DNA of 25,389 nucleotides, taken from Frankiaceae bacterium. GTDB lineage: Bacteria; Actinomycetota; Actinomycetes; JADGOU01. The stretch's first letter is position 1; every line of letters starts with the position of its first letter. The DNA lies in the NCBI GenBank assembly GCA_017882835.1, contig JADGOU010000006.1, positions 1 through 25,389 on the forward strand, written 5' to 3'. Positions 15,185-23,200 of this stretch are shown in pieces. Made by a program: the position numbers and the translations under genes. The notes under the pieces are model-generated. The model had not been told where the DNA came from and did no database searches. It was given only the letters and a program-made list of their open reading frames with translations.

Positions 15185-15222
15185 TGCTTGTCGGTTGGTG
15201 CCACGCTCCTTAACGGCACCCC
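15185..15222. repeat. putative right terminal inverted repeat of the Tn3 remnant
   Basis: Read inward from 15222 the sequence is GGGGTGCCGTTAAGGAGCGT and continues to ACAAG about 36 bases in, resembling the roughly 38-bp Tn3-family ends that begin GGGG and finish near TAAG. It lies about 70 nt beyond the tnpA end and abuts the first recognisable codon of the DUF4338 fragment (15223). No matching left end was found, so this is a positional and motif argument. Confidence 0.45.
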
Positions 15223-15366
15223 TTCAACGCTGAGCTGGACGCTCATCACTGAGTCGGGCATCGGCTGACCGGGCAGGTGCTGCGCTACGTCGCGGTCCTG
15301 GACGGCGAATGGGTCGCGCTGGTCGGGTTCGGGTCCGCTGCGCTGTCGTGCGCAGCCCGGGACCGC
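15223..15366 (+). pseudogene. DUF4338-type (DruA/transposase-associated) gene fragment with nonsense codon
   Basis: The frame reads FNAELDAHH, then TGA (15250-15252) where Trp is expected, then VGHRLTGQVLRYVAVLDGEW and VALVGFGSAALSCAARDR. The LRY-V-----W-AL-GFGSAA---RDR pattern is characteristic of the DUF4338 family, found in DruA-type proteins and some insertion sequences. The N-terminus is cut by the Tn3 end; the C-terminus stops at RDR, after which the family's IGW segment is absent. Only about 48 codons of a protein of several hundred residues remain. Confidence 0.55.
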
Positions 15367-15565
15367 CGACACCGAGTTGAGGGCTTGGCGCCGGACCGGA
15401 CCACCAGCAACAAGCACCAACGGCACAACGACACCGAACCGACCGCTGAGACGGCTCACCTGACAGCACCTTGCCCCTGGGGACAGCTGCGGGAGTACCG
15501 GGCCGCATAGCGAAGACGCCTTTCCGGGCTACGCCGGCGAGGAGGTGGCGGGGCTAGGCGGATAG
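15367..15565. other. intergenic stretch without recognised gene
   Basis: The frame of the DUF4338 fragment stays open to 15510 but loses similarity to anything I know and becomes Thr/His/Asn-rich. No RNA gene, repeat or promoter was recognised. Confidence 0.5.
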
Positions 15566-16045
15566 TCATACCGGGTCCAGAGGCATCTCCACGGTGTAGA
15601 CGCCGGGGGTGTCCAGGCGCAGCCGGATCAACGGCGCGCGGTTCCGCAGCATGGCCAGCATCTGAGTGTTCTCGGTCAGCACGCTGGCAGTGAGGGTGTG
15701 CACCCCGCACCGCACGGTGAGGATGATGATCTCGTCGAGGAGGCGGCTACCGACGCCACGCCCCTGCCAGCCGTCCTCCACCACCAGCGCGAACTCCGCG
15801 CTGGCCGGCTCCGCGGTCGAGCAGTCATAGCGGGCGACGCCGATGATCTCGTCATCGACGATGGCCACCAGGGCGTCCCGAAGCTTGTGGTCGACCTCGA
15901 CGAGTCGGTGCACCAGGTCGTCGGGCAGCCGCCGTTGCGGGGCGAGGAACCGCCGGTAGATGGTCTCCTCCGACAGTCGCGGCCAGAATCGCGCTAACCG
16001 AGCCCAGTCGTCGGGCTCGATCTGGCGAATGGTGGGGCTGGTCAT
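15566..16045 (-). CDS. GNAT-family N-acetyltransferase
   Basis: The ATG at 16045 is chosen because GGAGG lies 7 nt upstream; longer in-frame starts exist but cross a strong hairpin and have no RBS. The 159-aa product begins MTSPTIRQIEPDDWARLARF and has SEETIYRRFL, then the acetyl-CoA-binding segment EFALVVEDGWQGRGVGSRLL (QGRGVG at 94-99) and a C-terminal TLTASVLTENTQMLAMLRN helix region. It is the same subtype as the GNAT at 11036 (shared SxxxxYxRFL and D-WQGRGV) but clearly diverged from it, so not a recent duplicate. It looks intact inside a region of decayed genes. The substrate is unknown. Confidence 0.87.
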   Translation of the reverse strand: MTSPTIRQIEPDDWARLARFWPRLSEETIYRRFLAPQRRLPDDLVHRLVEVDHKLRDALVAIVDDEIIGVARYDCSTAEPASAEFALVVEDGWQGRGVGSRLLDEIIILTVRCGVHTLTASVLTENTQMLAMLRNRAPLIRLRLDTPGVYTVEMPLDPV

Positions 16046-16185
16046 CTGCTGACCTCCGGCCGACTTCTCGATCGCGCGAGCTCCGTGCCGACAGGTCAGG
16101 ACGGGTCCCGCGACCCGGTCAAACCCATCCCCGGTGGCCGCCTGGAAGTAGCCACCCACCCGGCCGAGGCGGCGGGGCGTGCACC

Positions 16186-16210
16186 GCGGGCAGGGCACCG
16201 CCCTGCCCGC
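16186..16210. terminator. perfect 11-bp hairpin with 3-nt loop
   Basis: GCGGGCAGGGC / GCCCTGCCCGC with loop ACC, the strongest simple hairpin seen in the window. It lies about 140 nt upstream of the GNAT start, on its 5' side. With no U tract it could be an actinobacterial terminator insulating the GNAT gene from upstream minus-strand transcription, or a leader structure. The rest of 16046-16412 contains no recognised gene. Confidence 0.55.
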
Positions 16211-16412
16211 CGCTTCCTCGTGCCCAGGACCGGCAGGGACCCGCGGGTCAAAGGGCCGGCGCAGCCGGTCCCGCACGGACGCGAATCGCTCTTGACGCGT
16301 GCGGGGCCGGGCCGTGCCAGCGCCCCTCCGCCGACCCCTTGACGGGCTAGCCTCCATAGGGATTCAGATCACTCCGGGTTCTGCCGAACAATATCCACCA
16401 CCGGGCTCGGCT

Positions 16413-16580
16413 CTACAGCTTGGGAATGTTCCCGCCTTGAGACGCCCACCCCGATCAGCCGCCGCCGGGTGCGGTCTGCCAGATGTGCCACAGGGCGTTG
16501 TCATCACCGCGCACGCAGACCTCCAACCGGCTGCGGTTGGCCATCGAGGCGATCGCCGGAGACGGCACCGACGAGGGCGC
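16413..16580 (-). pseudogene. fragment of a PLL/tectonin-like lectin repeat with nonsense codon
   Basis: Read on the minus strand: PAIASMANRSRLEVCVRG, DDNALWHIWQTAPGGG, then TGA (16457-16455) where Trp is expected, then SGWASQGGNIPKL and TAG. The pattern R-LEV-VRG-D-ALWH-WQTAPGG-WSGW--LGG is the beta-propeller repeat of PLL/DUF346-type sugar-binding proteins, usually fused to secreted enzymes. Only one blade remains; no signal peptide or catalytic domain is nearby. Confidence 0.55.
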
Positions 16581-16640
16581 CGGCCGACCGAGCTGAGCTG
16601 GCGACCGGAACCGGCGTGGCCGTCCTGATGGCCGAGCCGG

Positions 16641-16871
16641 CTACTTCTTTCCGGTGGACTCGGCGAGCAGCGCCAGCGCCTGGGCGGCCCGGAAGTACTT
16701 GTTCCGGCCCAGGTCGCCGACGGTCTTGACGTGGAACGCCTGCTGCAGTGCGGTCGCGTCCCCCTCGGAGACCCCGGCCAGGGCGCTCACCGGCGCCTTG
16801 ATGACCTCCTCCAGGCTCTTGTTCTCCCACTCCTTGTCCCGCACGGTGTCGAGGTTCGCGCTGACCGGCAT
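16641..16871 (-). CDS. small protein with helix-hairpin-helix-like segment
   Basis: A 76-aa protein starting at ATG 16871 with a strong RBS (GGAGGGGG about 5-8 nt upstream). It begins MPVSANLDTVRDKEWENKSL and continues with LEEVIKAPVSALAGVSEGDA and HVKTVGDLGRNKYFRAAQAL. The alternation of short helices around AGVSEGDATAL and KTVGDLG resembles a single helix-hairpin-helix unit, and similar small proteins occur in actinobacteria. No function is established that I know of. It is complete and looks under selection, unlike its neighbours. Confidence 0.8.
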   Translation of the reverse strand: MPVSANLDTVRDKEWENKSLEEVIKAPVSALAGVSEGDATALQQAFHVKTVGDLGRNKYFRAAQALALLAESTGKK

Positions 16872-16986
16872 GCCATCCCCCTCCAGTCGTTGTGGTCCGC
16901 GTCGGCGTCACCGTAGCCGCCGGAAACCTCCGATGCGGCAGGTCTGGCAAATGCCGACCGGCGCGTCGCCACGAGTCGGTCCGGTC

Positions 16987-17250
16987 TCAAGTGCTGCCGC
17001 GAGCCTGCTGCCAGATGTTCCGCTCCGTGCGCAGCCGGTCAATCAGTGCCGGTTCGACCACCGCCGCCTCCACTCGATCGAGCAGCGCGAGCAGCCGTTG
17101 GTAGTAGGCGGTTGCCGACAGGCCGAGTGCGGATCGGGTCACCGAATCGGTACAGCGCCGGGGATGGGTGCGGGCGAAGGCCAACACCGCGCTGCCGGCG
17201 CGTACTGAGTGTTCATCCGCGCCGCGATTACCTGGGCATACAGGTGGCAT
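16987..17250 (-). CDS. DUF3263-like protein
   Basis: The reading frame contains VLAFARTHPRRCTDSVTRSA, LGLSATAYYQRLLALLDR and PALIDRLRTER, matching the actinobacterial DUF3263 pattern (L-FE..., LFG-S-T-YYQ-LN-L-D, DP-LV-RLRR-R). In that family the segment forms a helix-turn-helix-like bundle. The product ends at TGA (16987-16989). The ATG at 17250 is only a candidate start: the sequence there is an 11-bp tandem duplication overlapping the upstream membrane-protein gene, so the native N-terminus may be shorter and begin near 17200. Function unknown. Confidence 0.6.
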   Translation of the reverse strand: MPPVCPGNRGADEHSVRAGSAVLAFARTHPRRCTDSVTRSALGLSATAYYQRLLALLDRVEAAVVEPALIDRLRTERNIWQQARGST

Positions 17251-17491
17251 ACAGGTGGGCGAGTGGATAGACGCCGAGCATGAGAAGGATGGACACGGCG
17301 ACGTAGCGGGTCTTTGTCGGCTGGGCACTGACAATCGTCGTTGCGGCGGCGGCCAGGACCGCACCATAGAGGATGCCGTCGACGTTGTGGTTCAGGTGCG
17401 TGGTGAGTCGCGTCCGCACGGCGGTGGGCACGGCGTCGTCTCGATCTCTGTCGGCTGTCACGAGATTAGGGTGCGGATAGGTCAGGATCAC
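17228..17491 (-). pseudogene. small membrane protein with C-terminus altered by an 11-bp duplication
   Basis: The frame (GTG 17491, or GTG 17461) encodes LTTHLNHNVDGILYGAVLAA, then two hydrophobic segments (ILYGAVLAAAATTIVSA and YVAVSILLMLGVYPLAHLYA). It ends with TCMPR and TAA (17228-17230). The pattern YG...LAHLYA recalls small actinobacterial membrane proteins that normally continue past this point. Without the second copy of the 11-bp repeat the frame would continue LYAQVIAARMNTQ for about 30 more codons, so the present stop is probably secondary. The frame is open further upstream to about 17630 without a recognised start. Not a known family to me. Confidence 0.45.
17236..17257 (+). repeat. 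11-bp tandem duplication
   Basis: GCATACAGGTG occurs twice head to tail (17236-17246, 17247-17257). Eleven is not a multiple of 3, so it shifts the frame of the minus-strand membrane-protein ORF and creates the stop at 17228. Confidence 0.95.
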
Positions 17492-17620
17492 TCGGCGGTC
17501 GGCTCCCAGCGCGTGGGCGCGGGTGGCGTGGGCGGTCAGGTCGTCGAAGCGGTCGAGGTCGACGGTCCGGTCCCTGCCGGCCAGGCGCGCAGCGCCTGGG
17601 CCTATGGCGGGGGTGGCCCC

Positions 17621-17686
17621 GCTTCACCTGCCGTGGGTATCGCCCGCTCGGCGGGTCGAACCCTGGGTGCCGACAGTGGGTGAAGC
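17621..17686. repeat. palindromic repeat element, copy B
   Basis: The outer arms GCTTCACC (17621-17628) and GGTGAAGC (17679-17686) are perfect inverted repeats separated by 50 nt. Inside, GGGT/ACCC and CCCGC/GCGGG (with loop TCG) nest symmetrically, so the whole 66 nt can fold as one long interrupted hairpin. The left 24 nt match copy A (11717-11740) at 20 of 24 positions; the reverse complement of the right arm, GCTTCACCCACTGTCGGCA, matches copy A at 18 of its first 19. Confidence 0.75.
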
Positions 17687-17701
17687 AGCTTGGGGCGACA
17701 G

Positions 17702-17750
17702 CTCGCAGCACCGCGCGACTCGCAGCACTGCGCGACTCGCAGCACCGCGA
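17702..17750 (+). repeat. 17-bp tandem repeat, three copies, upstream of cobD
   Basis: Units CTCGCAGCACCGCGCGA (17702-17718), the same with one change (17719-17735) and a 15-nt third copy (17736-17750). They lie 37-86 nt before the cobD ATG, in its presumed 5' leader. No cobalamin-riboswitch consensus was recognised in 17490-17787. Confidence 0.9.
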
Positions 17751-17787
17751 CTCGGCCGCCGGGCAACGGCGACTACCGTCGGCGGTC

Positions 17788-18726
17788 ATGACTGCCGTGC
17801 CCCGCGCGACTGGCCTGCTGGTCGGCTACGCCGCCGACGTGCTGTTCGGTGACCCGGCGCGGTGGCACCCAGTGGCCGGCTTCGGCCGGGTGGCGCAGCG
17901 GCTGGAGTCGATGACGTACGCCGACAGTCGAGGCCGCGGTGTCGTGTTCGTACTGGGCTGCGTCGCCCCAGTCGCGCTGCTCGCCGCGGCGGCGGAGAGC
18001 TCGGCTGGACGATGGCGGGCGGCGCTGATCGCCGCGGCGACCTGGACCGTGCTGGGTGGTACCGGCTTGCGCCGCGAGGCGCTGGCGCTAGCCGACGCGC
18101 TGGCGGCGGGTGACCTGGTCACGGCCCGGCGCCGGCTGCCGAGCCTGTGCGGCCGCGACCCGGACGGGCTGGATGCCGCCGAGCTGGCCCGGGCCACGGT
18201 CGAGTCCCTGGCAGAGAACACGGCGGACGCCGTGGTCGCGCCGCTGCTGTGGGGGGCGGTCGCGGGCATTCCGGGGCTGCTGGCCTACCGGACGGTGAAC
18301 ACCCTGGATGCGATGGTTGGCCACCGCTCGGCGCGCTACCACCGGTTCGGCTGGGCCGCGGCCCGGCTGGACGACCTGGCGAACCTCGCCCCGGCCCGGC
18401 TGACCGCGCTGCTCACGGTGGCGGTCGCGCCGCTGACCGGGGCCGACGCCGGCGGAGCCTGGCACGCCTGGCGCTGCGACGGCGGTCGTCATCCCAGCCC
18501 GAACGGCGGGCAGTGCGAGGCCGCCTTTGCCGGCGCACTCGGGTTGCGCCTCGGCGGTCGCAATTTCTACGCCGGCCGGGTGGAGGACCACCCGATGCTG
18601 GGGACTGGTCGCCCGGCCGCGCCAGGGGACATCACCCGCGTCGCGCGGCTGGCCGGGGCGGTCTCCGCCGCCGCCGCGGTGACGGCCGCCACCCTGGCCG
18701 CGGCGCTGGATCGGCGGCCGGCATGA
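17788..18726 (+). CDS. cobD: adenosylcobinamide-phosphate synthase (CobD/CbiB)
   Basis: Integral membrane enzyme that attaches the aminopropanol arm to adenosylcobyric acid in cobalamin synthesis. The ATG at 17788 gives 312 aa, the family length; the frame is open upstream to 17680 but that part is repeat-derived. Visible family marks: FGDPARWHPVAGFG near the N-terminus, SLAENTADAVVAPLLWG, YRTVNTLDAMVGHRS, WAAARLDDLANLAPARL, and HPSPNGGQCEAAFAGALGL with GGRNFYAG. Hydrophobic segments are spread through the chain. No clear RBS precedes the ATG. The stop overlaps the cobQ start (ATGA). Confidence 0.95.
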   Translation: MTAVPRATGLLVGYAADVLFGDPARWHPVAGFGRVAQRLESMTYADSRGRGVVFVLGCVAPVALLAAAAESSAGRWRAALIAAATWTVLGGTGLRREALALADALAAGDLVTARRRLPSLCGRDPDGLDAAELARATVESLAENTADAVVAPLLWGAVAGIPGLLAYRTVNTLDAMVGHRSARYHRFGWAAARLDDLANLAPARLTALLTVAVAPLTGADAGGAWHAWRCDGGRHPSPNGGQCEAAFAGALGLRLGGRNFYAGRVEDHPMLGTGRPAAPGDITRVARLAGAVSAAAAVTAATLAAALDRRPA

Positions 18727-20210
18727 ACGGCGCGCTGCTGGTCGCCGGCGCGTCGTCGGACGCCGGCAAGAGCGTGCTGACCGCCGGCCTCTGCCGCTGG
18801 CTGGCCCGACAAGGGATCAAGGTGGCGCCGTTCAAGGCGCAGAACATGTCCAACAACTCGGTGGTGACCGCCGACGGCGGCGAGATTGGCCGGGCGCAAT
18901 GGCTGCAGGCGGTGGCCGCCGGGGTGGAGCCTGAGGTGGCCATGAATCCGGTGCTGCTCAAGCCCGGCAGCGACCGGACCAGCCACGTGCTGCTGCTCGG
19001 CCAGCCGTACGCCGAGACCAGCGCGCAGTCCTACCGCCAGCTCAAGCTGGTCCTGCAGGACGCGATCCTGGCCGCCTTCGACGACCTGCGCGCCCGGTAC
19101 GACGTGGTGATCTGCGAGGGCGCCGGCAGCCCGGCCGAGATCAACCTGCGCGACACCGACGTGGCCAACATGGGGCTGGCGACCGCCCGTGACCTGCCCG
19201 TGCTCGTCGTCGGTGACATCGACCGCGGCGGGGTGTTCGCGGCCCTGTTTGGCACTCTGGCGCTGCTCGCGCCGACCGACCAGGCGCTGGTCGCCGGCTT
19301 CGTGGTCAACAAGTTCCGGGGCGACCCGGCGCTGCTGGCGCCGGGTCTGACGATGCTGGACCGGCTCACCGGCCGGCCGACGCTCGGCGTACTGCCCTGG
19401 CTCGACGGTCTGGAATTCGACGTGGAGGACTCCCTCGGGCTCGGCGAGGGCGCTGCCGCAGACAGCGGGGTCGAACTGCGGGTGGCCGTCGTCCGGCTGC
19501 CGCGGATCTCGAACTCGACCGACGCCGACGCGCTGGCGGCCGAGCCCGGGGTCGCCGTGCGCTTTACGACCTCGCCCGCCGACGTCCGGGACGCCGACTT
19601 GGTGGTCCTGCCGGGCACCCGGGCCACGGTCGCGGACCTGGGCTGGCTTCGGTCCGCCGGCCTGGCCGACGCGATCACGGCCCGGGCTTTGGCCGGCCGG
19701 CCGGTGTTCGGCGTCTGCGGCGGTTACCAGATGCTGGCCGATACGATCACCGACGACATCGAGTCCGGCTGCGGCACGGTCGCCGGCCTGGGCCTCCTGC
19801 CGATTGCCGTGCGGTTCGCGGCGGCGAAGACGCTGGGGCGGCCTAGCGGTACGGCGTACGGCGAGTTGGTGACAACGGCGTACGAGATCCACCACGGGGT
19901 CACCACCGTCACGGGTGCGGCCGAGGGGTTTCTGGACGGCTGCCGGGTCGGCGCGGTCTGGGGAACCACCTGGCACGGGGCGCTGGAGAGCAACGGCTTC
20001 CGGCGGGCGTTCCTTCGCGACGTCGCGGCGACGGCTGGACGGAACTTCACCCCGGCGCCGGACACGGACGTCGCCGTGGCCCGAGCGGCCCGCCTCGACG
20101 CCGTTGCCGACCTCGTGGCCGGTTACCTTGACACCGCGGCGGTGCTGCGCCTGCTGGAGACCGGTGCGCCCGCCGGGCTGCCCTTCGTCCCGCCGGGAGC
20201 GCCCGCGTGA
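18723..20210 (+). CDS. cobQ: cobyric acid synthase
   Basis: Amidates carboxylates b, d, e and g of adenosylcobyrinic a,c-diamide using glutamine and ATP. The 495-aa chain has an N-terminal ATPase domain of the dethiobiotin-synthetase type (GASSDAGKSVLTAG with Lys16, then FKAQNMSNNS and VCEGAGSPAEIN-like ICEGAGSPAEIN) and DIDRGGVFA. The C-terminal class I-like glutamine amidotransferase has the nucleophile Cys332 in VFGVCGGYQML and His418 in WHGALESNGF. ATG 18723 overlaps the cobD stop by 4 nt and its own stop overlaps cobN by 4 nt, so the three are translationally coupled. Confidence 0.97.
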   Translation: MNGALLVAGASSDAGKSVLTAGLCRWLARQGIKVAPFKAQNMSNNSVVTADGGEIGRAQWLQAVAAGVEPEVAMNPVLLKPGSDRTSHVLLLGQPYAETSAQSYRQLKLVLQDAILAAFDDLRARYDVVICEGAGSPAEINLRDTDVANMGLATARDLPVLVVGDIDRGGVFAALFGTLALLAPTDQALVAGFVVNKFRGDPALLAPGLTMLDRLTGRPTLGVLPWLDGLEFDVEDSLGLGEGAAADSGVELRVAVVRLPRISNSTDADALAAEPGVAVRFTTSPADVRDADLVVLPGTRATVADLGWLRSAGLADAITARALAGRPVFGVCGGYQMLADTITDDIESGCGTVAGLGLLPIAVRFAAAKTLGRPSGTAYGELVTTAYEIHHGVTTVTGAAEGFLDGCRVGAVWGTTWHGALESNGFRRAFLRDVAATAGRNFTPAPDTDVAVARAARLDAVADLVAGYLDTAAVLRLLETGAPAGLPFVPPGAPA

Positions 20211-23200
20211 TCCTGCTGCTCTCCACCGCCGACACCGACCTGCTCGCCGCCAGGGCCAGCGGCGCGGACTACCGGACGGCGAACCCGGCGCGAGTCGACC
20301 CCGCGGACCTCGACGGGTTGCTCGCGGACGTGTCCGTTGTGGTGGTCCGGCTGCTGGGCGGCCGCCGGGCCTGGGAGGCGGGGCTGGACGCCTTGCTGGC
20401 GTTCGGCCTGCCCACCGTGGCGCTCGGCGGCGAGGCCACTCCGGACGCCGAGCTGATGGCGCTGTCCACGGTCCCGCGCGGCATCGTCGCCGACGCTCTC
20501 GGCTACCTGGTCGAAGGCGGCCCGGCCAACCTGGCCGAGCTGCACCGGTTCCTGTCCGGCACCGTGCTACGCACCGGCGAGGGGTTCGCGCCGCCGCGCC
20601 GGATGCCGGCGTACGGCGTGCGCGCGACGACTCTGGGTGCCGCCGGGGACGCGGGCCGGCCCACCGTCGGCATCGTGTACTACCGGGCGCACGAGCTGTC
20701 CGGGAACACCGCTTTCGTCGACGACCTGGCCGGCGCGCTACGGCACGCCGGCGCGGACGCGGTGCCCATCTACTGCGCCTCGCTGCGTGAGCTCACCACT
20801 GCGGCCAATGCCGGCCTGCTGGACCTGCTCCGCCGCTGCGACGCGCTGGTCGTTACGGTGCTGGCCGCCGGCGGCACCCGGGCCAGCGGCGCCACCGCGG
20901 GCGGTGCCGAGGAGGCTTGGGACGTCGGCGCGCTGGCGGCGCTCGACGTACCGCTGCTGCAGGCGCTCTGCGTCACCTCGAGTCGGGCGGCCTGGGCCGA
21001 CAGCGACGCCGGGCTGTCCCCGCTGGACGCCGCTATGCAGGTCGCCATCCCGGAGTTTGACGGTCGGCTGGTCACCGTGCCGTTCTCGTTCAAGGAGACC
21101 GGCGCGGACGGCATCCCGGTCTACGCTGCCGACCCGGAGCGGACCGCCCGAGTGGCCGGGCTGGCGGTGCGGCATGCCCGGCTGCGGCACCGGCCCAACC
21201 GCAACAAGCGCGTGACGGTGCTGCTGTCGTCGTACCCGACCAAGCACGCCCGGGTGGGCAACGCCGTCGGCCTGGACACCCCGGCCAGCGCCGTGGTGCT
21301 GCTGCGGGCGCTGCGGGCGGCAGGTTACGACCTCGGCGAGGGCTTCCCGGAGGACGGTGACACCCTGATCCACGCGTTGATCGCCGCCGGCGGGCACGAC
21401 GTGGAGTGGCTGACCGAGGAGCAGCTGGCAACGGCGCCGGCGCGGGTGCCCGTGGCGACGTACCAGGGCTGGTTCGACGCGCTCCCAGCGGGACGCAGGG
21501 AGCGGATGCGCGCGCACTGGGGCGAGCCTCCGGGCGAGCTGTACGTCGACGGCGAGGGTCAGCAGGCGGCGATCGTGCTGGCGGCGCTGCGGTTCGGCAA
21601 CGTCGTACTGATGATCCAGCCGCCGCGCGGCTTCGGCGAGAACCCGGTGGCGATCTACCACGACCCCGACCTGCCGCCGTCGCACCACTACCTGGCGGCG
21701 TACCGGTGGCTGGACGAGGTCTTCGGGGCCGACGCCCTGGTGCACCTGGGCAAGCACGGCACGCTGGAGTGGCTGCCCGGCAAGAGCCTCGGGCTGTCGG
21801 CGGAGTGCGCGCCGGACGCGGTGCTGCGCGACTTGCCGCTGGTCTATCCCTTCATCGTCAACGATCCGGGCGAGGGCACCCAGGCCAAGCGGCGCGGGCA
21901 CGCGGTCGTCGTCGACCACCTGGTGCCGCCGATGGCGCGCGCCGACAGCTACGGCGACCTGGCCCGCCTGGAGCAGTTGCTCGACGAACACGCCACTGTC
22001 GCCGCCCTCGACCCGGTGAAGCTGCCGGTGGTCCGGGCGCAGATCTGGGCGCTGATCCAGGCTGCGCAGCTGCACCACGACCTCGACCTGGCCGACCGAC
22101 CCAGCGACGCTGAGTTTGACGACTTCGTGCTGCACGTCGACGGCTACCTGTGCGAGATCAAGGACGCCCAGATCCGCGACGGGCTGCACATCCTCGGCCA
22201 GCCGCCGACCGGCGAGGCCCGGGTCAACCTCGTGCTCGCCATCCTGCGGGCGGCGCAGGTCTGGGGCGGTCACGCCGGGGCGCTGCCCGGCCTGCGGTCG
22301 GCGGTCGCGGCGGCGTACGGCGTCGACGAGATCGGCGCCCGGCCCGACGTGGACCGGCTGGAGGAGATCACCCGCGGCCTGGTCGAGGCGATGGAGGCCA
22401 CCGGTTGGGACCCGACCAAGGCGGCTGCGGTCTGCGCGGACGGGCTCGCAGTGGAGGGCGGGGCCGCGCCGGAGGTGGTGCGGGTGCTGGAGTTCGCCGC
22501 CCGCGAGCTGGTGCCGCGGCTCGACGGCACCGTCGACGAGGTCACGGCGGTGCTGCATGCGCTGGCGGGGGGCTACGTCGCCGCCGGCCCGTCCGGCTCG
22601 CCCACCCGCGGGCTGGTCAACGTGCTGCCGACCGGGCGCAACTTCTACTCCGTCGACCCGAAGGCGATTCCGTCTCGGCTGGCCTGGGACGTCGGAGTGG
22701 CACTGGCCGACTCGCTGCTCGACCGGCACCGCGTGGACACCGGCGACTGGCCGCCCTCGGTCGGGCTGACGGTCTGGGGCACCAGCGCGATGCGCACCCA
22801 GGGCGACGACATCGCCGAGGTGCTCGCCCTGCTGGGCTGCCGGCCGGTCTGGGACGACGCGTCCCGGCGGGTCACCGGGCTGGCCGTCGTGCCGCTGGCG
22901 GAGCTCGGCCGGCCCCGCATCGACGTCACCCTGCGGATCTCCGGGTTCTTCCGAGACGCGTTTCCGCACGTGGTCGCGCTGCTCGACGACGCGGTCTCGA
23001 CGGTGGCCGCCCTGGACGAGCCGGTCAGCGACAACTACATCCGGGCGCACGCGCTGGCCGACCTTGCCGGCCACGGCGACTGGCGGCGGGCCACGACCCG
23101 GATCTTCGGCTCGAAGCCGGGCGCGTACGGCGCCGGCCTGCTGCCGCTGATCGACGCCCGAAACTGGCGCACCGACGCCGACCTGGCCGAGGTCTACGCC

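Larger units (their letters stand above)
14310..15222. mobile_element. decayed Tn3-family transposon
   Basis: Divergent remnants of tnpR (minus) and tnpA (plus), as in Tn3-type elements, with the intervening res site and most of tnpA deleted. The right boundary is put at 15222, where a GGGG-ended repeat meets a DUF4338 gene fragment. The left boundary is uncertain: GGGGG at 14303-14307 follows the YhcG remnant, but the sequence inward does not resemble the right end. All open frames in it are damaged. Confidence 0.7.

Noticed and set aside
14689..15459. 256-codon minus-strand ORF with a hydrophobic N-terminus
   Set aside because: Only its last about 40 codons (resolvase piece) are meaningful; the rest is antisense to the tnpA and DUF4338 remnants.
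17641..17665. tRNA T-arm-like GGGTTCGACCC on the minus strand of palindrome B
   Set aside because: The T stem is only 3 bp, and no acceptor, D or anticodon arms fit around it.
17490..17787. Cobalamin riboswitch upstream of cobD
   Set aside because: I looked for the conserved B12-box-like segments and found none; the palindrome and direct repeats do not match that consensus.
18567..19976. 469-codon minus-strand ORF opposite cobQ
   Set aside because: Antisense shadow without motifs.
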